Origin: Acidovorax sp. A79
Lineage (GTDB): Bacteria > Pseudomonadota > Gammaproteobacteria > Burkholderiales > Burkholderiaceae_C
Reading direction: 5' to 3'
DNA: 64,000 nucleotides
NCBI RefSeq assembly: GCF_041154505.1
Contig: NZ_AP028672.1
Location: forward strand, 682,001-746,000
The position numbers and the translations under genes were made by a program. The notes below the pieces were generated by a model. The model was not told where the DNA came from. It saw only the letters and a program-made list of their open reading frames with translations, and made no database searches. Below, in pieces: positions 1 through 8,825 of the stretch (position 1 is the stretch's first letter; each line of letters opens with the position of its first letter).

Positions 1-975
1 ATCCTCACGCGCGAGGCCTTCGAGAACGCCATCCGCACCAATGCCGCCATCGGCGGCTCGACCAATGCCGTGATCCACCTGAAGGCCATCGCCGGCCGCA
101 TCGGCGTGCCGCTGGACCTGGAGGACTGGACACGCATCGGCCGCGGCACGCCCACGCTGGTGGACCTGCAGCCTTCGGGCCGCTTCCTGATGGAAGAGTT
201 CTACTACGCGGGCGGCCTGCCCGCCGTGCTGCGCCGCCTGGGCGAGAACGGGCTGCTGCCGCACCCCGACGCCCTCACCGTCAACGGCAAGAGCCTGTGG
301 GACAACGTGCGCGAGGCGCCGCAGTACAACGACGAGGTGATCCGCCCGATCGACAACCCGCTGATCGCCGACGGCGGCATCTGCATCCTGCGCGGCAACC
401 TGTCGCCGCGCGGCGCGGTGCTCAAGCCCTCGGCCGCATCGCCCGAGCTGCTCAGGCACCGGGGCCGCGCCGTGGTGTTCGAGAACCTGGAGCACTACAA
501 GGAGCGCATCGTCGACGAAGACCTGGACATCGACGCCAGCTGCGTGATGGTGATGAAGAACTGCGGCCCCAAGGGTTACCCCGGCATGGCCGAGGTGGGC
601 AACATGGGCCTGCCGCCCAAGCTGCTGCGCCAGGGCGTGAAGGACATGGTGCGCATCTCCGACGCACGCATGAGCGGCACGGCCTACGGCACCGTGGTGC
701 TTCACGTGGCGCCTGAGGCCGCCGCGGGTGGCCCGCTGGCCGCCGTGCGCGACGGCGACTTCATCGAGCTGGACTGCGAGCAGGGCCGCCTGCACCTGGA
801 CATCAGCGACGAGGAACTGGCGGCACGCCTGGCCGCATTGGCGAGCACCGACAACGGCGGGCGCGGCGGTTACCAGCGTCTGTATGTGGACCATGTACTG
901 CAGGCGGACGATGGCTGCGACTTCGACTTCCTCGTCGGCTGCCGTGGCGCCGCCGTCCCTCGCCACTCTCACTGA
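1..975 (+). CDS. IlvD/Edd-family sugar-acid dehydratase, probably L-arabonate dehydratase (5' truncated)
   Basis: The reading frame is open from the first base, so the N-terminal part lies outside the window; 324 residues are visible. The visible part carries IlvD/Edd family hallmarks: the AAIGGSTNAVIHL segment near the start, KNCGPKGYPGMAEVGNM around residues 186-202 and the DARMSGTAYG loop around 221-230. These enzymes are Fe-S dehydratases that turn aldonic acids, or dihydroxy acids in branched-chain amino-acid synthesis, into 2-keto acids. The next gene looks like a 2-keto-3-deoxyarabonate dehydratase and dgo genes follow, so a sugar acid such as L-arabonate is the likeliest substrate. 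Dihydroxy-acid dehydratase IlvD is less likely here. The family call is firm; the substrate is inferred from context. Confidence 0.88.
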   Translation: MLTREAFENAIRTNAAIGGSTNAVIHLKAIAGRIGVPLDLEDWTRIGRGTPTLVDLQPSGRFLMEEFYYAGGLPAVLRRLGENGLLPHPDALTVNGKSLWDNVREAPQYNDEVIRPIDNPLIADGGICILRGNLSPRGAVLKPSAASPELLRHRGRAVVFENLEHYKERIVDEDLDIDASCVMVMKNCGPKGYPGMAEVGNMGLPPKLLRQGVKDMVRISDARMSGTAYGTVVLHVAPEAAAGGPLAAVRDGDFIELDCEQGRLHLDISDEELAARLAALASTDNGGRGGYQRLYVDHVLQADDGCDFDFLVGCRGAAVPRHSH

Positions 976-1002
976 TGCCGGCGGCGAACCAGCTCGTTGG
1001 AA

Positions 1003-1066
1003 TGCTACATATTTCATAGCTATTAGCGCTTGACAGACAAGCGCCAGAGCCGTATTCCACTCAAAT
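1003..1066 (+). repeat. Dispersed repeat family A, copy 1
   Basis: This is a copy of a roughly 60-bp repeat seen eight times in the window. It has an AT-rich head (here gctacatatttcatagct), a hairpin AGCGCTT-loop-AAGCGC and a pyrimidine/A-rich tail. It follows the stop codon of the dehydratase gene and fills most of the space before the next gene. Confidence 0.75.
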
Positions 1067-1084
1067 CTCCACCTTTCCTCCGCC

Positions 1085-2023
1085 ATGCCAGCCACCCATT
1101 CCCTCCAGAACCCTCGCTACCGAGGCATCTTCCCCGTGGTGCCCACCACCTTCCACGAAGACGGCACGCTCGACCTCGACAGCCAGAAGCGCTGCCTTGA
1201 CTTCATGATCGATGCCGGTGTGGACGGCGTCTGCATCCTGGCCAACTTCTCCGAGCAGTTCTCGCTGTCCGACGCCGAGCGCGAAGTCATCACCCTCACA
1301 TCGCTGGAGCATGTGGCAGGCCGTGTGCCGGTCATCGTCACCACCACCCACTACGGCACCCGCGTGTGCGCCGAGCGCAGCCGCGCCGCGCAGGACATGG
1401 GCGCCGCCATGGTGATGGTCATGCCGCCCTACCACGGCGCCACCTTTCGCGTGCCCGAGGCGCAGATTTACGAGTTCTATGCCCGCGTGTCCGATGCGAT
1501 CGGCATCCCGATCATGGTGCAGGACGCGCCCGCCAGCGGCACCGTGCTGTCGGCCCCGTTCCTCGCGCGCATGGCGCAGGAGATCGAGCACCTGGCCTAC
1601 TTCAAGATCGAGGTGCCCGGCGCCGCCAGCAAGCTGCGCGAGCTGATCCGCCTGGGCGGTGCGGCCATCGAGGGCCCATGGGACGGCGAAGAGGCCATCA
1701 CCCTGCTGGCCGACCTGGATGCCGGTGCCACCGGCGCGATGACGGGCGGCGCCTTCCCCGACGGCATCCGCCCCATCATCGAAGCCCACCGCCAGGGCGA
1801 CATGGACCAGGCCTTCGCGCTCTACCAGCGCTGGCTGCCGCTCATCAACCACGAGAACCGCCAGGGCGGCATCCTCACCGCCAAGGCGCTCATGAAGGAA
1901 GGCGGCGTGATCGCCTGCGAGGCCGGCCGCCACCCCTTCCCGGCCATGCACCCTGAAGTACGCAGGGGCCTCATCGACATCGCGCGCCGGCTGGACCCGC
2001 TGGTGCTGCGCTGGGGCCGATAG
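1085..2023 (+). CDS. DapA/NanA-superfamily dehydratase, probably L-2-keto-3-deoxyarabonate dehydratase
   Basis: This 312-residue protein belongs to the class I aldolase-like DHDPS/NAL superfamily. It has the PVVPTTF start of the barrel, a GVDGVCILANFSEQF strand in place of the usual GTTGE loop, and FKIEVPG around residue 180 carrying the Schiff-base lysine. From memory it closely resembles the Azospirillum AraD enzyme, which dehydrates L-2-keto-3-deoxyarabonate to alpha-ketoglutarate semialdehyde. It sits between an IlvD-type dehydratase and dgoK with only 7 bp to the latter, so it is co-transcribed. The name araD is avoided because it also denotes ribulose-5-phosphate epimerase. The family is certain and the substrate probable. 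Confidence 0.88.
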   Translation: MPATHSLQNPRYRGIFPVVPTTFHEDGTLDLDSQKRCLDFMIDAGVDGVCILANFSEQFSLSDAEREVITLTSLEHVAGRVPVIVTTTHYGTRVCAERSRAAQDMGAAMVMVMPPYHGATFRVPEAQIYEFYARVSDAIGIPIMVQDAPASGTVLSAPFLARMAQEIEHLAYFKIEVPGAASKLRELIRLGGAAIEGPWDGEEAITLLADLDAGATGAMTGGAFPDGIRPIIEAHRQGDMDQAFALYQRWLPLINHENRQGGILTAKALMKEGGVIACEAGRHPFPAMHPEVRRGLIDIARRLDPLVLRWGR

Positions 2024-2030
2024 GCACGCC

Positions 2031-3077
2031 ATGGCCCACACCGCCAACCTCCCGGACACCCGCCTGATCGCCCTGGACTGGGGCACCAGTTCGCTGCGCG
2101 CCTTCCGCCTGGGTGCCGGCGGGCAGGTGCTGGAACAGCGCGGCCGCCCCTGGGGCATCATGAACCTGCCCCCGGCCCCCGCTGGGCAGGCCGACGCGGA
2201 GCCCGGCATGGCCTTCGAGCGCGCATTGCAGGACGCCTGCGGCGACTGGCTGGCCGCCCTGCCGTCGGCAGCCGTGCTGGCCTGCGGCATGGTGGGCAGC
2301 GCACAGGGCTGGCGCGAAGCCCGCTACATCGACACCCCCACCTCGCTGGACGACTTGGCGCGCGGGCTGGCCGTGGTGCAGCGTGGCAACGCCGCACCCT
2401 TGCACATCGTGCCCGGGCTGCTGCAGCGCTCCGGCCTGCCCAATGTGATGCGCGGCGAAGAGACGCAGGTGCTGGGCGTGCTGGCCGATGCCGCCCTGGC
2501 GGACCAAGGCCCGCTGCTCGTGGGCCTGCCGGGCACGCACAGCAAGTGGGTGGTGGCGCAGAGAGACGGCACCCGGCGCAGCATCGATCGGTTCCACACC
2601 TTCATGACGGGCGAAGTGTTTGCCGCACTGCGCGGCCACACCATCCTGGGCCGGACGATGCAGGCCCCGGCCGATCCCGACGACGCCGCATTCGCGCAAG
2701 GCCTGCAGGTGGCGCGCGGCAGCGATGCCGCCCCGGGCCTGCTGTCGCACATCTTCAGCACGCGCACGCTGGGCCTGACCGGCGCACTGCCCGCCACGGC
2801 ACAGGCGGACTACCTCTCGGGCATCCTCATCGGCCACGAGATCGCCAGCCTGGCGCGCCTGCACCCGCCCACCGGCCCCGCCCCCCTCCCGCTGGTGCTG
2901 TGCGGCGAGGCCGACCTGTGCCGCCGCTACGCCATCGCCCTGCAGGCCTGCGGCTTCGCGCCGCCCACTATTGCCGCCCAAGCCACGGTCACTGGCTTGT
3001 GGCAGATCGCGCTGGCAGCCGGGCTGGTTACCCCTGGCGCACAGCAAACACCATCCCCCAGGAGCCAAGCCGCATGA
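2031..3077 (+). CDS. dgoK: 2-dehydro-3-deoxygalactonokinase
   Basis: The 348-residue protein phosphorylates 2-keto-3-deoxygalactonate at C6 in the DeLey-Doudoroff pathway. It starts with LIALDWGTSSLRAFRL, the family's phosphate-1 motif, and has GEETQVLGVL near residue 143 and GTHSKWV near 170. Length matches the family. The stop codon overlaps the ATG of dgoA by four bases, so the two are translationally coupled. Its product is the substrate of the next enzyme. Confidence 0.95.
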   Translation: MAHTANLPDTRLIALDWGTSSLRAFRLGAGGQVLEQRGRPWGIMNLPPAPAGQADAEPGMAFERALQDACGDWLAALPSAAVLACGMVGSAQGWREARYIDTPTSLDDLARGLAVVQRGNAAPLHIVPGLLQRSGLPNVMRGEETQVLGVLADAALADQGPLLVGLPGTHSKWVVAQRDGTRRSIDRFHTFMTGEVFAALRGHTILGRTMQAPADPDDAAFAQGLQVARGSDAAPGLLSHIFSTRTLGLTGALPATAQADYLSGILIGHEIASLARLHPPTGPAPLPLVLCGEADLCRRYAIALQACGFAPPTIAAQATVTGLWQIALAAGLVTPGAQQTPSPRSQAA

Positions 3078-3763
3078 ACCCCATCGACAAGAACCTCTTC
3101 AACACCATGCAGCACTGCGGCCTGATCGCCATCCTGCGCGGCGTGCAGCCCCATGAGGTGGTGGCCATTGGCCATGCGCTGTACGACGCGGGGTTTCGCA
3201 TCATCGAGGTGCCGCTCAACTCCCCCGAGCCCCTGGCCAGCATCCGCGCGCTGCGCGACGCGCTGCCCGCCGACTGCCTGGTGGGCGCAGGCACGGTGCT
3301 CACGCCCGAGGCCTGTGCCGATGTGGCGGCGGCAGGCGGGCAGATCATCGTCATGCCCCACAGCGACCCCCAAGTGATCCGCACCGCACGCGCGGCCGGC
3401 ATGGCGTGCGCGCCCGGCGTGGCCACGCTGACCGAGGCCTATGCCGCGCTGGCGGCGGGCGCCAACATGCTCAAGCTCTTTCCGGCCGAAGCCCTGCCCC
3501 CGCATGTGCTCAAGGCCTGGCGCGCCGTGATCACCCCGCCCATGGCGCTGGTGCCCGTGGGCGGCATCGTGCCCGAGGCCATTGCCACCTACGCGGCCGC
3601 CGGGGCCAGCGGCTTCGGCCTGGGCTCGGCCCTCTACCGTCCGGGGGACACTGCGCCCGACGTGGCTCGCCAGGCCGCGGCCTTCATGCAGGCCTGGCGC
3701 GGCGCCTACGGCGGCGCGTCCTCCGCCGCCTCTTCCATTTCCGCTTTGCATCCTGCCCCATGA
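3074..3763 (+). CDS. dgoA: 2-dehydro-3-deoxy-6-phosphogalactonate aldolase
   Basis: This 229-residue class I aldolase splits 2-keto-3-deoxy-6-phosphogalactonate into pyruvate and glyceraldehyde 3-phosphate. Visible family motifs are [10 protein letters not shown] near residue 44, VGAGTVL near 70 and NMLKLFPAE, whose lysine forms the Schiff base. The frame stays open far upstream inside dgoK, but the ATG overlapping the dgoK stop gives the normal family length and is preferred. Its own stop overlaps the ATG of dgoD by four bases. Confidence 0.94.
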   Translation: MNPIDKNLFNTMQHCGLIAILRGVQPHEVVAIGHALYDAGFRIIEVPLNSPEPLASIRALRDALPADCLVGAGTVLTPEACADVAAAGGQIIVMPHSDPQVIRTARAAGMACAPGVATLTEAYAALAAGANMLKLFPAEALPPHVLKAWRAVITPPMALVPVGGIVPEAIATYAAAGASGFGLGSALYRPGDTAPDVARQAAAFMQAWRGAYGGASSAASSISALHPAP

Positions 3764-4908
3764 AGATCACCCGACTGACCACATTCCTGGTGCCACCACG
3801 CTGGTGCTTCCTGAAAATCGAGACCGACGAAGGCATCGTCGGCTGGGGCGAGCCCGTGCTCGAAGGCCGGGCCCACACCGTGGCCGCCGCCGTCGAGGAG
3901 CTGGGCGACTACCTGATCGGCAAGGACCCGCGCCACATCGAGGACCACTGGACGGTGCTCTACCGCGGCGGCTTCTACCGCGGCGGCGGCATCCACATGA
4001 GTGCGCTGGCGGGCATCGACCAGGCGCTGTGGGACATCAAGGGCAAGGCCCTGGGCGTGCCCGTGTCCGAGCTGCTGGGCGGCTGCGTGCGCGACCGCAT
4101 CAAGGTCTACAGCTGGATCGGCGGCGACCGGCCCAGCGAGACCGCCGCGGCGGCCAAGGCCGCCGTGGAGCGCGGCTTCACCGCGGTGAAGATGAACGGC
4201 ACCGAGGAAATGCAGTACGTGGACAGCTTCGACAAGGTCGAGAAATGCCTGCAGAACGTGGCCGCCGTGCGCGAGGCGGTGGGACCCAACGTGGGCATCG
4301 GCGTGGACTTCCATGGCCGCGTGCACAAGCCCATGGCCAAGGTGCTGTTCAAGGAGCTCGAACCCTACCGGCTGATGTTCATCGAGGAGCCTGTGCTCAG
4401 CGAGCACTACGAGGCCCTGAAGGAGTTGGCGCACCTCTCGTCCACCCCCATCGCGCTGGGCGAGCGGCTGTACTCGCGCTGGGATTTCAAACGCGTGCTG
4501 TCCGAGGGCTATGTGGACATCATCCAGCCCGACCCCTCGCACTCGGGCGGCATCACCGAGACGCGCAAGATCGCCACCATGGCCGAGGCCTACGACGTGG
4601 CCCTGGCCCTGCACTGCCCCCTGGGGCCGATCGCGCTGGCGGCCAACCTGCAGCTCGACGGCGTCTGTTACAACGCCTTCATCCAGGAGCAGAGCCTGGG
4701 CATCCACTACAACGCCAGCAACGACCTGCTCGACTACGTGTCCAACGGCGAGGTGTTCGCGTACGAGGACGGCATGGTGGCCATTCCCCAGGGCCCGGGC
4801 CTGGGCATCGAGGTCAACGAGGCGTATGTGCGCGAACGCGCTTCCGAAGGCCACCGCTGGCGCAACCCCGTGTGGCGCCACCGCGACGGCAGCTTCGCCG
4901 AATGGTGA
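3760..4908 (+). CDS. dgoD: D-galactonate dehydratase, enolase superfamily
   Basis: The 382-residue protein converts D-galactonate to 2-keto-3-deoxygalactonate, feeding dgoK and dgoA. It has the mandelate-racemase-type capping domain at the N-terminus and then a barrel with AVKMNG, GVDFHGR and FIEEPV metal/acid-base strands, [10 protein letters not shown], and the [14 protein letters not shown] segment with the catalytic histidine. Length equals that of the well-known enzyme. The start overlaps the dgoA stop. It is the last gene of the sugar-acid operon. Confidence 0.95.
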   Translation: MKITRLTTFLVPPRWCFLKIETDEGIVGWGEPVLEGRAHTVAAAVEELGDYLIGKDPRHIEDHWTVLYRGGFYRGGGIHMSALAGIDQALWDIKGKALGVPVSELLGGCVRDRIKVYSWIGGDRPSETAAAAKAAVERGFTAVKMNGTEEMQYVDSFDKVEKCLQNVAAVREAVGPNVGIGVDFHGRVHKPMAKVLFKELEPYRLMFIEEPVLSEHYEALKELAHLSSTPIALGERLYSRWDFKRVLSEGYVDIIQPDPSHSGGITETRKIATMAEAYDVALALHCPLGPIALAANLQLDGVCYNAFIQEQSLGIHYNASNDLLDYVSNGEVFAYEDGMVAIPQGPGLGIEVNEAYVRERASEGHRWRNPVWRHRDGSFAEW

Positions 4909-4971
4909 CGGGCCGCATGCCGGCCGGGGTGTACCGAGCGTCCGGAAAGCAGGTGGCGCCCGGGCAGAACA

Positions 4972-4987
4972 CTGTAATTACAATCAG
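4972..4987. promoter_or_regulatory. LexA-type SOS box
   Basis: The 16 bases CTGTAATTACAATCAG fit the proteobacterial LexA consensus CTG-N10-CAG (CTGT-N8-ACAG) with one mismatch, and the centre holds the perfect palindrome TGTAATTACA. The site ends 17 bp before the ATG of a predicted DNA-repair gene pair, where a repressor would block transcription. This is a pattern match made by eye. Confidence 0.6.
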
Positions 4988-5004
4988 TGTTTTATCCTTG
5001 TGCC

Positions 5005-5826
5005 ATGACACCGCTCACCCTCACCCGCTTTCACCGCGCGCGCCTGATGCAGATCTGGCGTTCGGCGGGCTGGCCGTGCAAGGATGCGCTGGAAATAGAC
5101 CTGCTGGCCGCGCAGCTGGTGGTGCTGCACACCTCGCCCGAAGGCTGCGAGACGCTGCGCCTGACCGAGGAAGGTATCCGCACCCTGGCACAGGCGCGCC
5201 AGCGTGGCGCGCGGGCGTTGAGCGCGCACGACCGCCTGGGCCAGAAGTTTGCCGGGCACCTGCTGGCCTCGGGCCGCATCGTCTGGCGTGAGCTGTCGCT
5301 GCGCGCCGTGATCGACGGGGCTGTGCCCGAAGCCCCTGCCCCCATCCCGGCCACCAGCAGCCCGCTGTGGAGCGAAGACACGCCCGCCAGCCGCACCGCA
5401 GCCAACGTCTGGCGCATGGCGCGGCCGGACCTGTTCTCGGTGCGCAATACCAGCGTGCCGGCGTACCTGCAGCCCATGGTGCACGAGATCAAGTACAGCC
5501 GATCCGATCTGCTGTCGGACCTGCGCCACGATGCCAAGCGCCAAGCCTACCAGTGGCTGTGCGAGGAATGCTACTACGTGTTCCCGGCCGGCGTGGCTGA
5601 GCCCGACGAGATTCCCGAACACTTCGGCATCTGGGTGCTGCATGGCGGGCTGGACGATGGCCGCTTCGAGCTGTTGCGCCCCGCGCGCCATGCGAGCTGC
5701 ACCCTGCCCTTCGCGGTGTGGATGGCCCTGTGCAAGGCCACGCCGCTGCGCGGCGAGGACGAGACGGCGCAGGCCCACCTGGGCGAGCCCGGTGCTGGCG
5801 AACTGCCTCCCGCGGACATGCCATGA
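5005..5826 (+). CDS. Predicted PD-(D/E)XK nuclease-like protein, MmcB-like
   Basis: The 273-residue protein has a C-terminal half that looks like a restriction-endonuclease fold. A RPDLFSV strand holds D142, HEIKYSRSDLL holds E161 and K163, and KRQAYQWLCEECYYVFPAG follows. This order resembles MmcB-type DNA-repair proteins. The N-terminal 120 residues match nothing I recognise and could be a winged-helix DNA-binding part. A GTG at 4987 would lengthen the protein by six residues but lies inside the LexA-type box, so the ATG at 5005 is preferred. The stop overlaps the start of the helicase gene by four bases, which suggests they act together in DNA repair. The nuclease assignment is inferred from motifs. 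Confidence 0.7.
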   Translation: MTPLTLTRFHRARLMQIWRSAGWPCKDALEIDLLAAQLVVLHTSPEGCETLRLTEEGIRTLAQARQRGARALSAHDRLGQKFAGHLLASGRIVWRELSLRAVIDGAVPEAPAPIPATSSPLWSEDTPASRTAANVWRMARPDLFSVRNTSVPAYLQPMVHEIKYSRSDLLSDLRHDAKRQAYQWLCEECYYVFPAGVAEPDEIPEHFGIWVLHGGLDDGRFELLRPARHASCTLPFAVWMALCKATPLRGEDETAQAHLGEPGAGELPPADMP

Positions 5827-8180
5827 CCTACACCGTGGCGGTGCGCGAGCTGTGCGAGTTCACCGCCAAGCAGGGCGACCTGGACCTGCGCTTCACGCCC
5901 GCCCCCACGGCGCTGGAAGGCATGGCCGGCCATGCGGTGGCCGCCGCGCGCCGGGGCGCGGGCTACCGCGCCGAGGTGGCGCTGGCCGGCAGCTACAAGG
6001 GCCTGCGCGTGCGCGGCCGGGCCGATGGCTTCGACCCCGAGCATGGCCGGCTCGACGAGGTCAAGACCTTCAAGGCCCGGCTCGACCGCCAGCCCGCCTC
6101 GCACCGCGCGCTGCACTGGGCCCAGGCGCGCATCTACGGCTGGCTGCTGTGCGCGCAGGAAGGCCTGGCCCACATCGACCTGGCGCTGGTCTACTTCGAC
6201 ATCGGCAGCCAGCAGGAGACGGTGTTCACCGAACGCCATGCTGCCTCCGAGCTGCAGCGGCATTTCGAGGCACAGTGCGAGCGCTTCATCGCCTGGGCCG
6301 AGGCGCAGGTGGCGCACCGCGCCGCGCGCGACGCGGCGCTCACGGCACTGGCCTTCCCGTTCGGCGGCTTTCGCACCGGCCAGCGCCCCCTGGCGGAAGC
6401 CGTCTACAAGGCCGCCTCCGCTGGCCGCTGCCTGCTGGCCCAGGCGCCCACGGGCATCGGCAAGACCATGGGCACCCTGTTCCCGCTGCTCAAGGCGGTG
6501 CCCGCGCAGCGGCTGGACAAGGTGTTCTTCCTCGCCGCCAAGACCTCGGGGCGGCAGACGGCCCTGGACACCCTCTCGCGCCTGTGCGGCAGCGCCCCCG
6601 CCCTGCCGCTGCGCGTGCTGGAACTGGTGGCGCGCGACAAGGCCTGCGAGCACCCCGACAAGGCCTGCCACGGCGAATCCTGCCCGCTGGCCCAGGGCTT
6701 CTACGACCGCCTCCCCGCCGCACGCGCCGCCGCGCTGCAGCCATCGGCCGGCGGCGCGGATCAGCGGGTGGCACTGCACCAGGCGCGCGTGCGCGAGGCC
6801 GCCCTGCAGCACCAGGTCTGCCCCTACTACCTGAGCCAGGAGCTGGCGCGCTGGGCCGACGTGGTGGTGGGCGACTACAACTACTACTTCGACATGGGCG
6901 GGCTGCTGCACGGCCTGGCCCAGGCCAATGGCTGGCGCGCGGCGCTGCTGGTGGACGAGGCGCACAACCTCGTCGAGCGAGGCCGCAAGATGTACACCGC
7001 CGAGCTGCGCCCCGCCGCGCTGGCCGAAGCCCGCCGCAGCACCACCGCCGCGCGCCATGCCCCCGTGAAGAAGGCACTGGACAAGGTGCGCCGCTGCTGG
7101 GTGGCGCTGGACAAGGCGCAAACCGGCGGCTATGCCGTGCTGGAGGCTTTCCCCGACAAGCTGCTGGCCGCCCTGCAGCAGTGCGGCAGCACGCTCACCG
7201 AACACTTCGCCGACCAGCCGGCGCAGCCCGATCCGGCGCTGCAGGCCTTCTACTTCGATGCCCTGCACGTGGTGCGCATGGCCGAGCTGCTGGATGCGCA
7301 TTCGCTGGTGGACATCACGCGGCCCGCTGCGGCCCCGGGCGGCAAGGCGCCCACGCCGGGCGAATCGCTGGTCTGCATCCGCAACGTGGTGCCCGCGCCG
7401 TTCCTGCAGCCCCGGTTGGAAGCAGCACACACCAGCACGCTCTTCTCGGCCACGCTGCAGCCCGCGCGCTACTACGCCGATTTGCTGGGGCTGCCCGCCG
7501 GGCATTGCTGGATCGATGTCGAGTCCCCGTTCCAGGCCGCGCAACTGCAGGTGCGGGTGGCACGGCACATCTCCACCCGCTACGCGGACCGGGGCGCGTC
7601 GCTGCCTCCCATCGTGGCGCTGATGGCGCGGCAGTTCCACGCGCGGCCGGGCAACTACCTCGCGTTCTTCAGCAGCTACGACTACCTGCAGCAGGCGACG
7701 GCGCTGTTTGCGCAATGCCACCCCGAGGTACCCCACTGGTGCCAGTCGCGCCGCATGCTGGAAGCGGAGCAGCGGCAGTTCCTCGATCGCTTCACCGACA
7801 CCAGCCAGGGCATCGCCTTCGCGGTGCTGGGCGGCGCCTTCGCCGAGGGCATCGACCTGCCGGGCCGGCGCCTCATCGGGGCCTTCCTGGCCACGCTGGG
7901 CCTGCCCCAGGTCAACCCCGTCAACGAGCAGATCCGCCAGCGCATGCAAACCCTGTTCGGGGCGGGCTACGACTACACCTATCTTTACCCCGGCCTGCAG
8001 AAGGTGGTGCAGGCGGCCGGGCGCGTGATCCGCACCCCCACCGACGAAGGCGTGGTGCACCTGATGGACGACCGCTATGGCCGGGACGCCGTGCAAGCGC
8101 TGCTGCCAGGCTGGTGGGTGTGCGGGGCGCCCCGCCCCGCCGGGTTGGACGCCGCCCACGCGGGCAATGCAAAGACTTGA
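5823..8180 (+). CDS. Nuclease-helicase fusion: RecB/Cas4-like nuclease domain plus DinG/XPD-family DNA helicase
   Basis: The 785-residue protein begins with a RecB/Cas4-like nuclease motif: D68 in GRADG, E79 and K81 in LDEVKT, then a downstream Q...IYG helix. A superfamily 2 helicase of the XPD/DinG type follows, with Walker A at residue 214 (APTGIGKTMG) and the DEAH box at 378-381. Four cysteines at 275, 282, 287 and 333 are spaced as in the Fe-S cluster of this group. The C-terminal helicase motifs are GGAFAEGIDLPG and QAAGRVIRT. Such enzymes unwind DNA 5' to 3' in repair. The gene overlaps the upstream nuclease gene and shares its LexA-type box. Confidence 0.9.
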   Translation: MTYTVAVRELCEFTAKQGDLDLRFTPAPTALEGMAGHAVAAARRGAGYRAEVALAGSYKGLRVRGRADGFDPEHGRLDEVKTFKARLDRQPASHRALHWAQARIYGWLLCAQEGLAHIDLALVYFDIGSQQETVFTERHAASELQRHFEAQCERFIAWAEAQVAHRAARDAALTALAFPFGGFRTGQRPLAEAVYKAASAGRCLLAQAPTGIGKTMGTLFPLLKAVPAQRLDKVFFLAAKTSGRQTALDTLSRLCGSAPALPLRVLELVARDKACEHPDKACHGESCPLAQGFYDRLPAARAAALQPSAGGADQRVALHQARVREAALQHQVCPYYLSQELARWADVVVGDYNYYFDMGGLLHGLAQANGWRAALLVDEAHNLVERGRKMYTAELRPAALAEARRSTTAARHAPVKKALDKVRRCWVALDKAQTGGYAVLEAFPDKLLAALQQCGSTLTEHFADQPAQPDPALQAFYFDALHVVRMAELLDAHSLVDITRPAAAPGGKAPTPGESLVCIRNVVPAPFLQPRLEAAHTSTLFSATLQPARYYADLLGLPAGHCWIDVESPFQAAQLQVRVARHISTRYADRGASLPPIVALMARQFHARPGNYLAFFSSYDYLQQATALFAQCHPEVPHWCQSRRMLEAEQRQFLDRFTDTSQGIAFAVLGGAFAEGIDLPGRRLIGAFLATLGLPQVNPVNEQIRQRMQTLFGAGYDYTYLYPGLQKVVQAAGRVIRTPTDEGVVHLMDDRYGRDAVQALLPGWWVCGAPRPAGLDAAHAGNAKT

Positions 8181-8190
8181 TCCCGGTCAA
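8177..8190. promoter_or_regulatory. Possible FNR/ANR-type box
   Basis: TTGATCCCGGTCAA matches the FNR consensus TTGAT-N4-ATCAA with one mismatch. It overlaps the stop codon of the helicase gene and lies about 60 bp before the lipoprotein gene start. A single 14-bp match could be chance. Confidence 0.3.
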
Positions 8191-8251
8191 GCCCCGGCGG
8201 CCTCCGCGCGGCTCACAATGGCCCCAGTGCATCCCGCCCGCCACACATCCC

Positions 8252-8788
8252 ATGTCCCTCCCCTTGCGCGTCCCCCTGGTTCTGCTCCTCACCATCGCCC
8301 TGGCGGGCTGCGACAGGCCTTCGGGCTCGGGTGCCACCCCGGCAGCCCCGGCCAGCGCGGCCCAGGCGGGGTTTGACGCCATCGTCGCATCGTGCACCGG
8401 GTTCCTGGCTGGGCGCACGCCCGCCGTGCAGCGTCTGGGCGCCGGCCCATGGATCAAGCTCGGCCACAGCCCCGCCCAGGTGCAGCATGAGCTCACACGC
8501 ACCGAATCCGCCATCACCCCCTATGTGGGCAAGATCGTGGTCAAGGACAACGAGGCCCGGGCCGCCGCCGCGTCGGAGGCCGACGCCCAGGCCATCACCC
8601 TCACGCCCGCCCACCTGGTGTCCAACCGCACGCACACGTTCATCTACAGCTTCGACGGCCGGCAGTGGCGGTGGAACAATGGCTCGCGCCTGACCAAGAC
8701 GCCGGGGCAGGACGACGCCACGGTGGCCCTCGCGCTGGCCGATGTGTCCGCGCCCGGCCAGGGCATGGCGGGCTGCCTGCCGCGCTGA
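8252..8788 (+). CDS. Small predicted lipoprotein of unknown function
   Basis: The 178-residue protein starts with a hydrophobic signal sequence ending in the lipobox LAGC at residues 16-19, so it should be exported and lipidated. The mature part has no domain I recognise. It contains one cysteine pair candidate (the TGFL segment cysteine and the C-terminal GCLPR cysteine). The ATG was chosen because the signal peptide begins there; the frame extends upstream only as antisense-like sequence within the helicase gene. It is read in the same direction as the helicase gene, 71 bp behind it. Confidence 0.7.
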   Translation: MSLPLRVPLVLLLTIALAGCDRPSGSGATPAAPASAAQAGFDAIVASCTGFLAGRTPAVQRLGAGPWIKLGHSPAQVQHELTRTESAITPYVGKIVVKDNEARAAAASEADAQAITLTPAHLVSNRTHTFIYSFDGRQWRWNNGSRLTKTPGQDDATVALALADVSAPGQGMAGCLPR

Positions 8789-8825
8789 CGGCCGCGCCCC
8801 GTGGGCCGGTGCCGCGGGCCCCGCG

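Noticed and set aside
5574..8159. 861-codon minus-strand open frame
   Set aside because: It is antisense to the nuclease and helicase genes, which have clear motifs; no family features.
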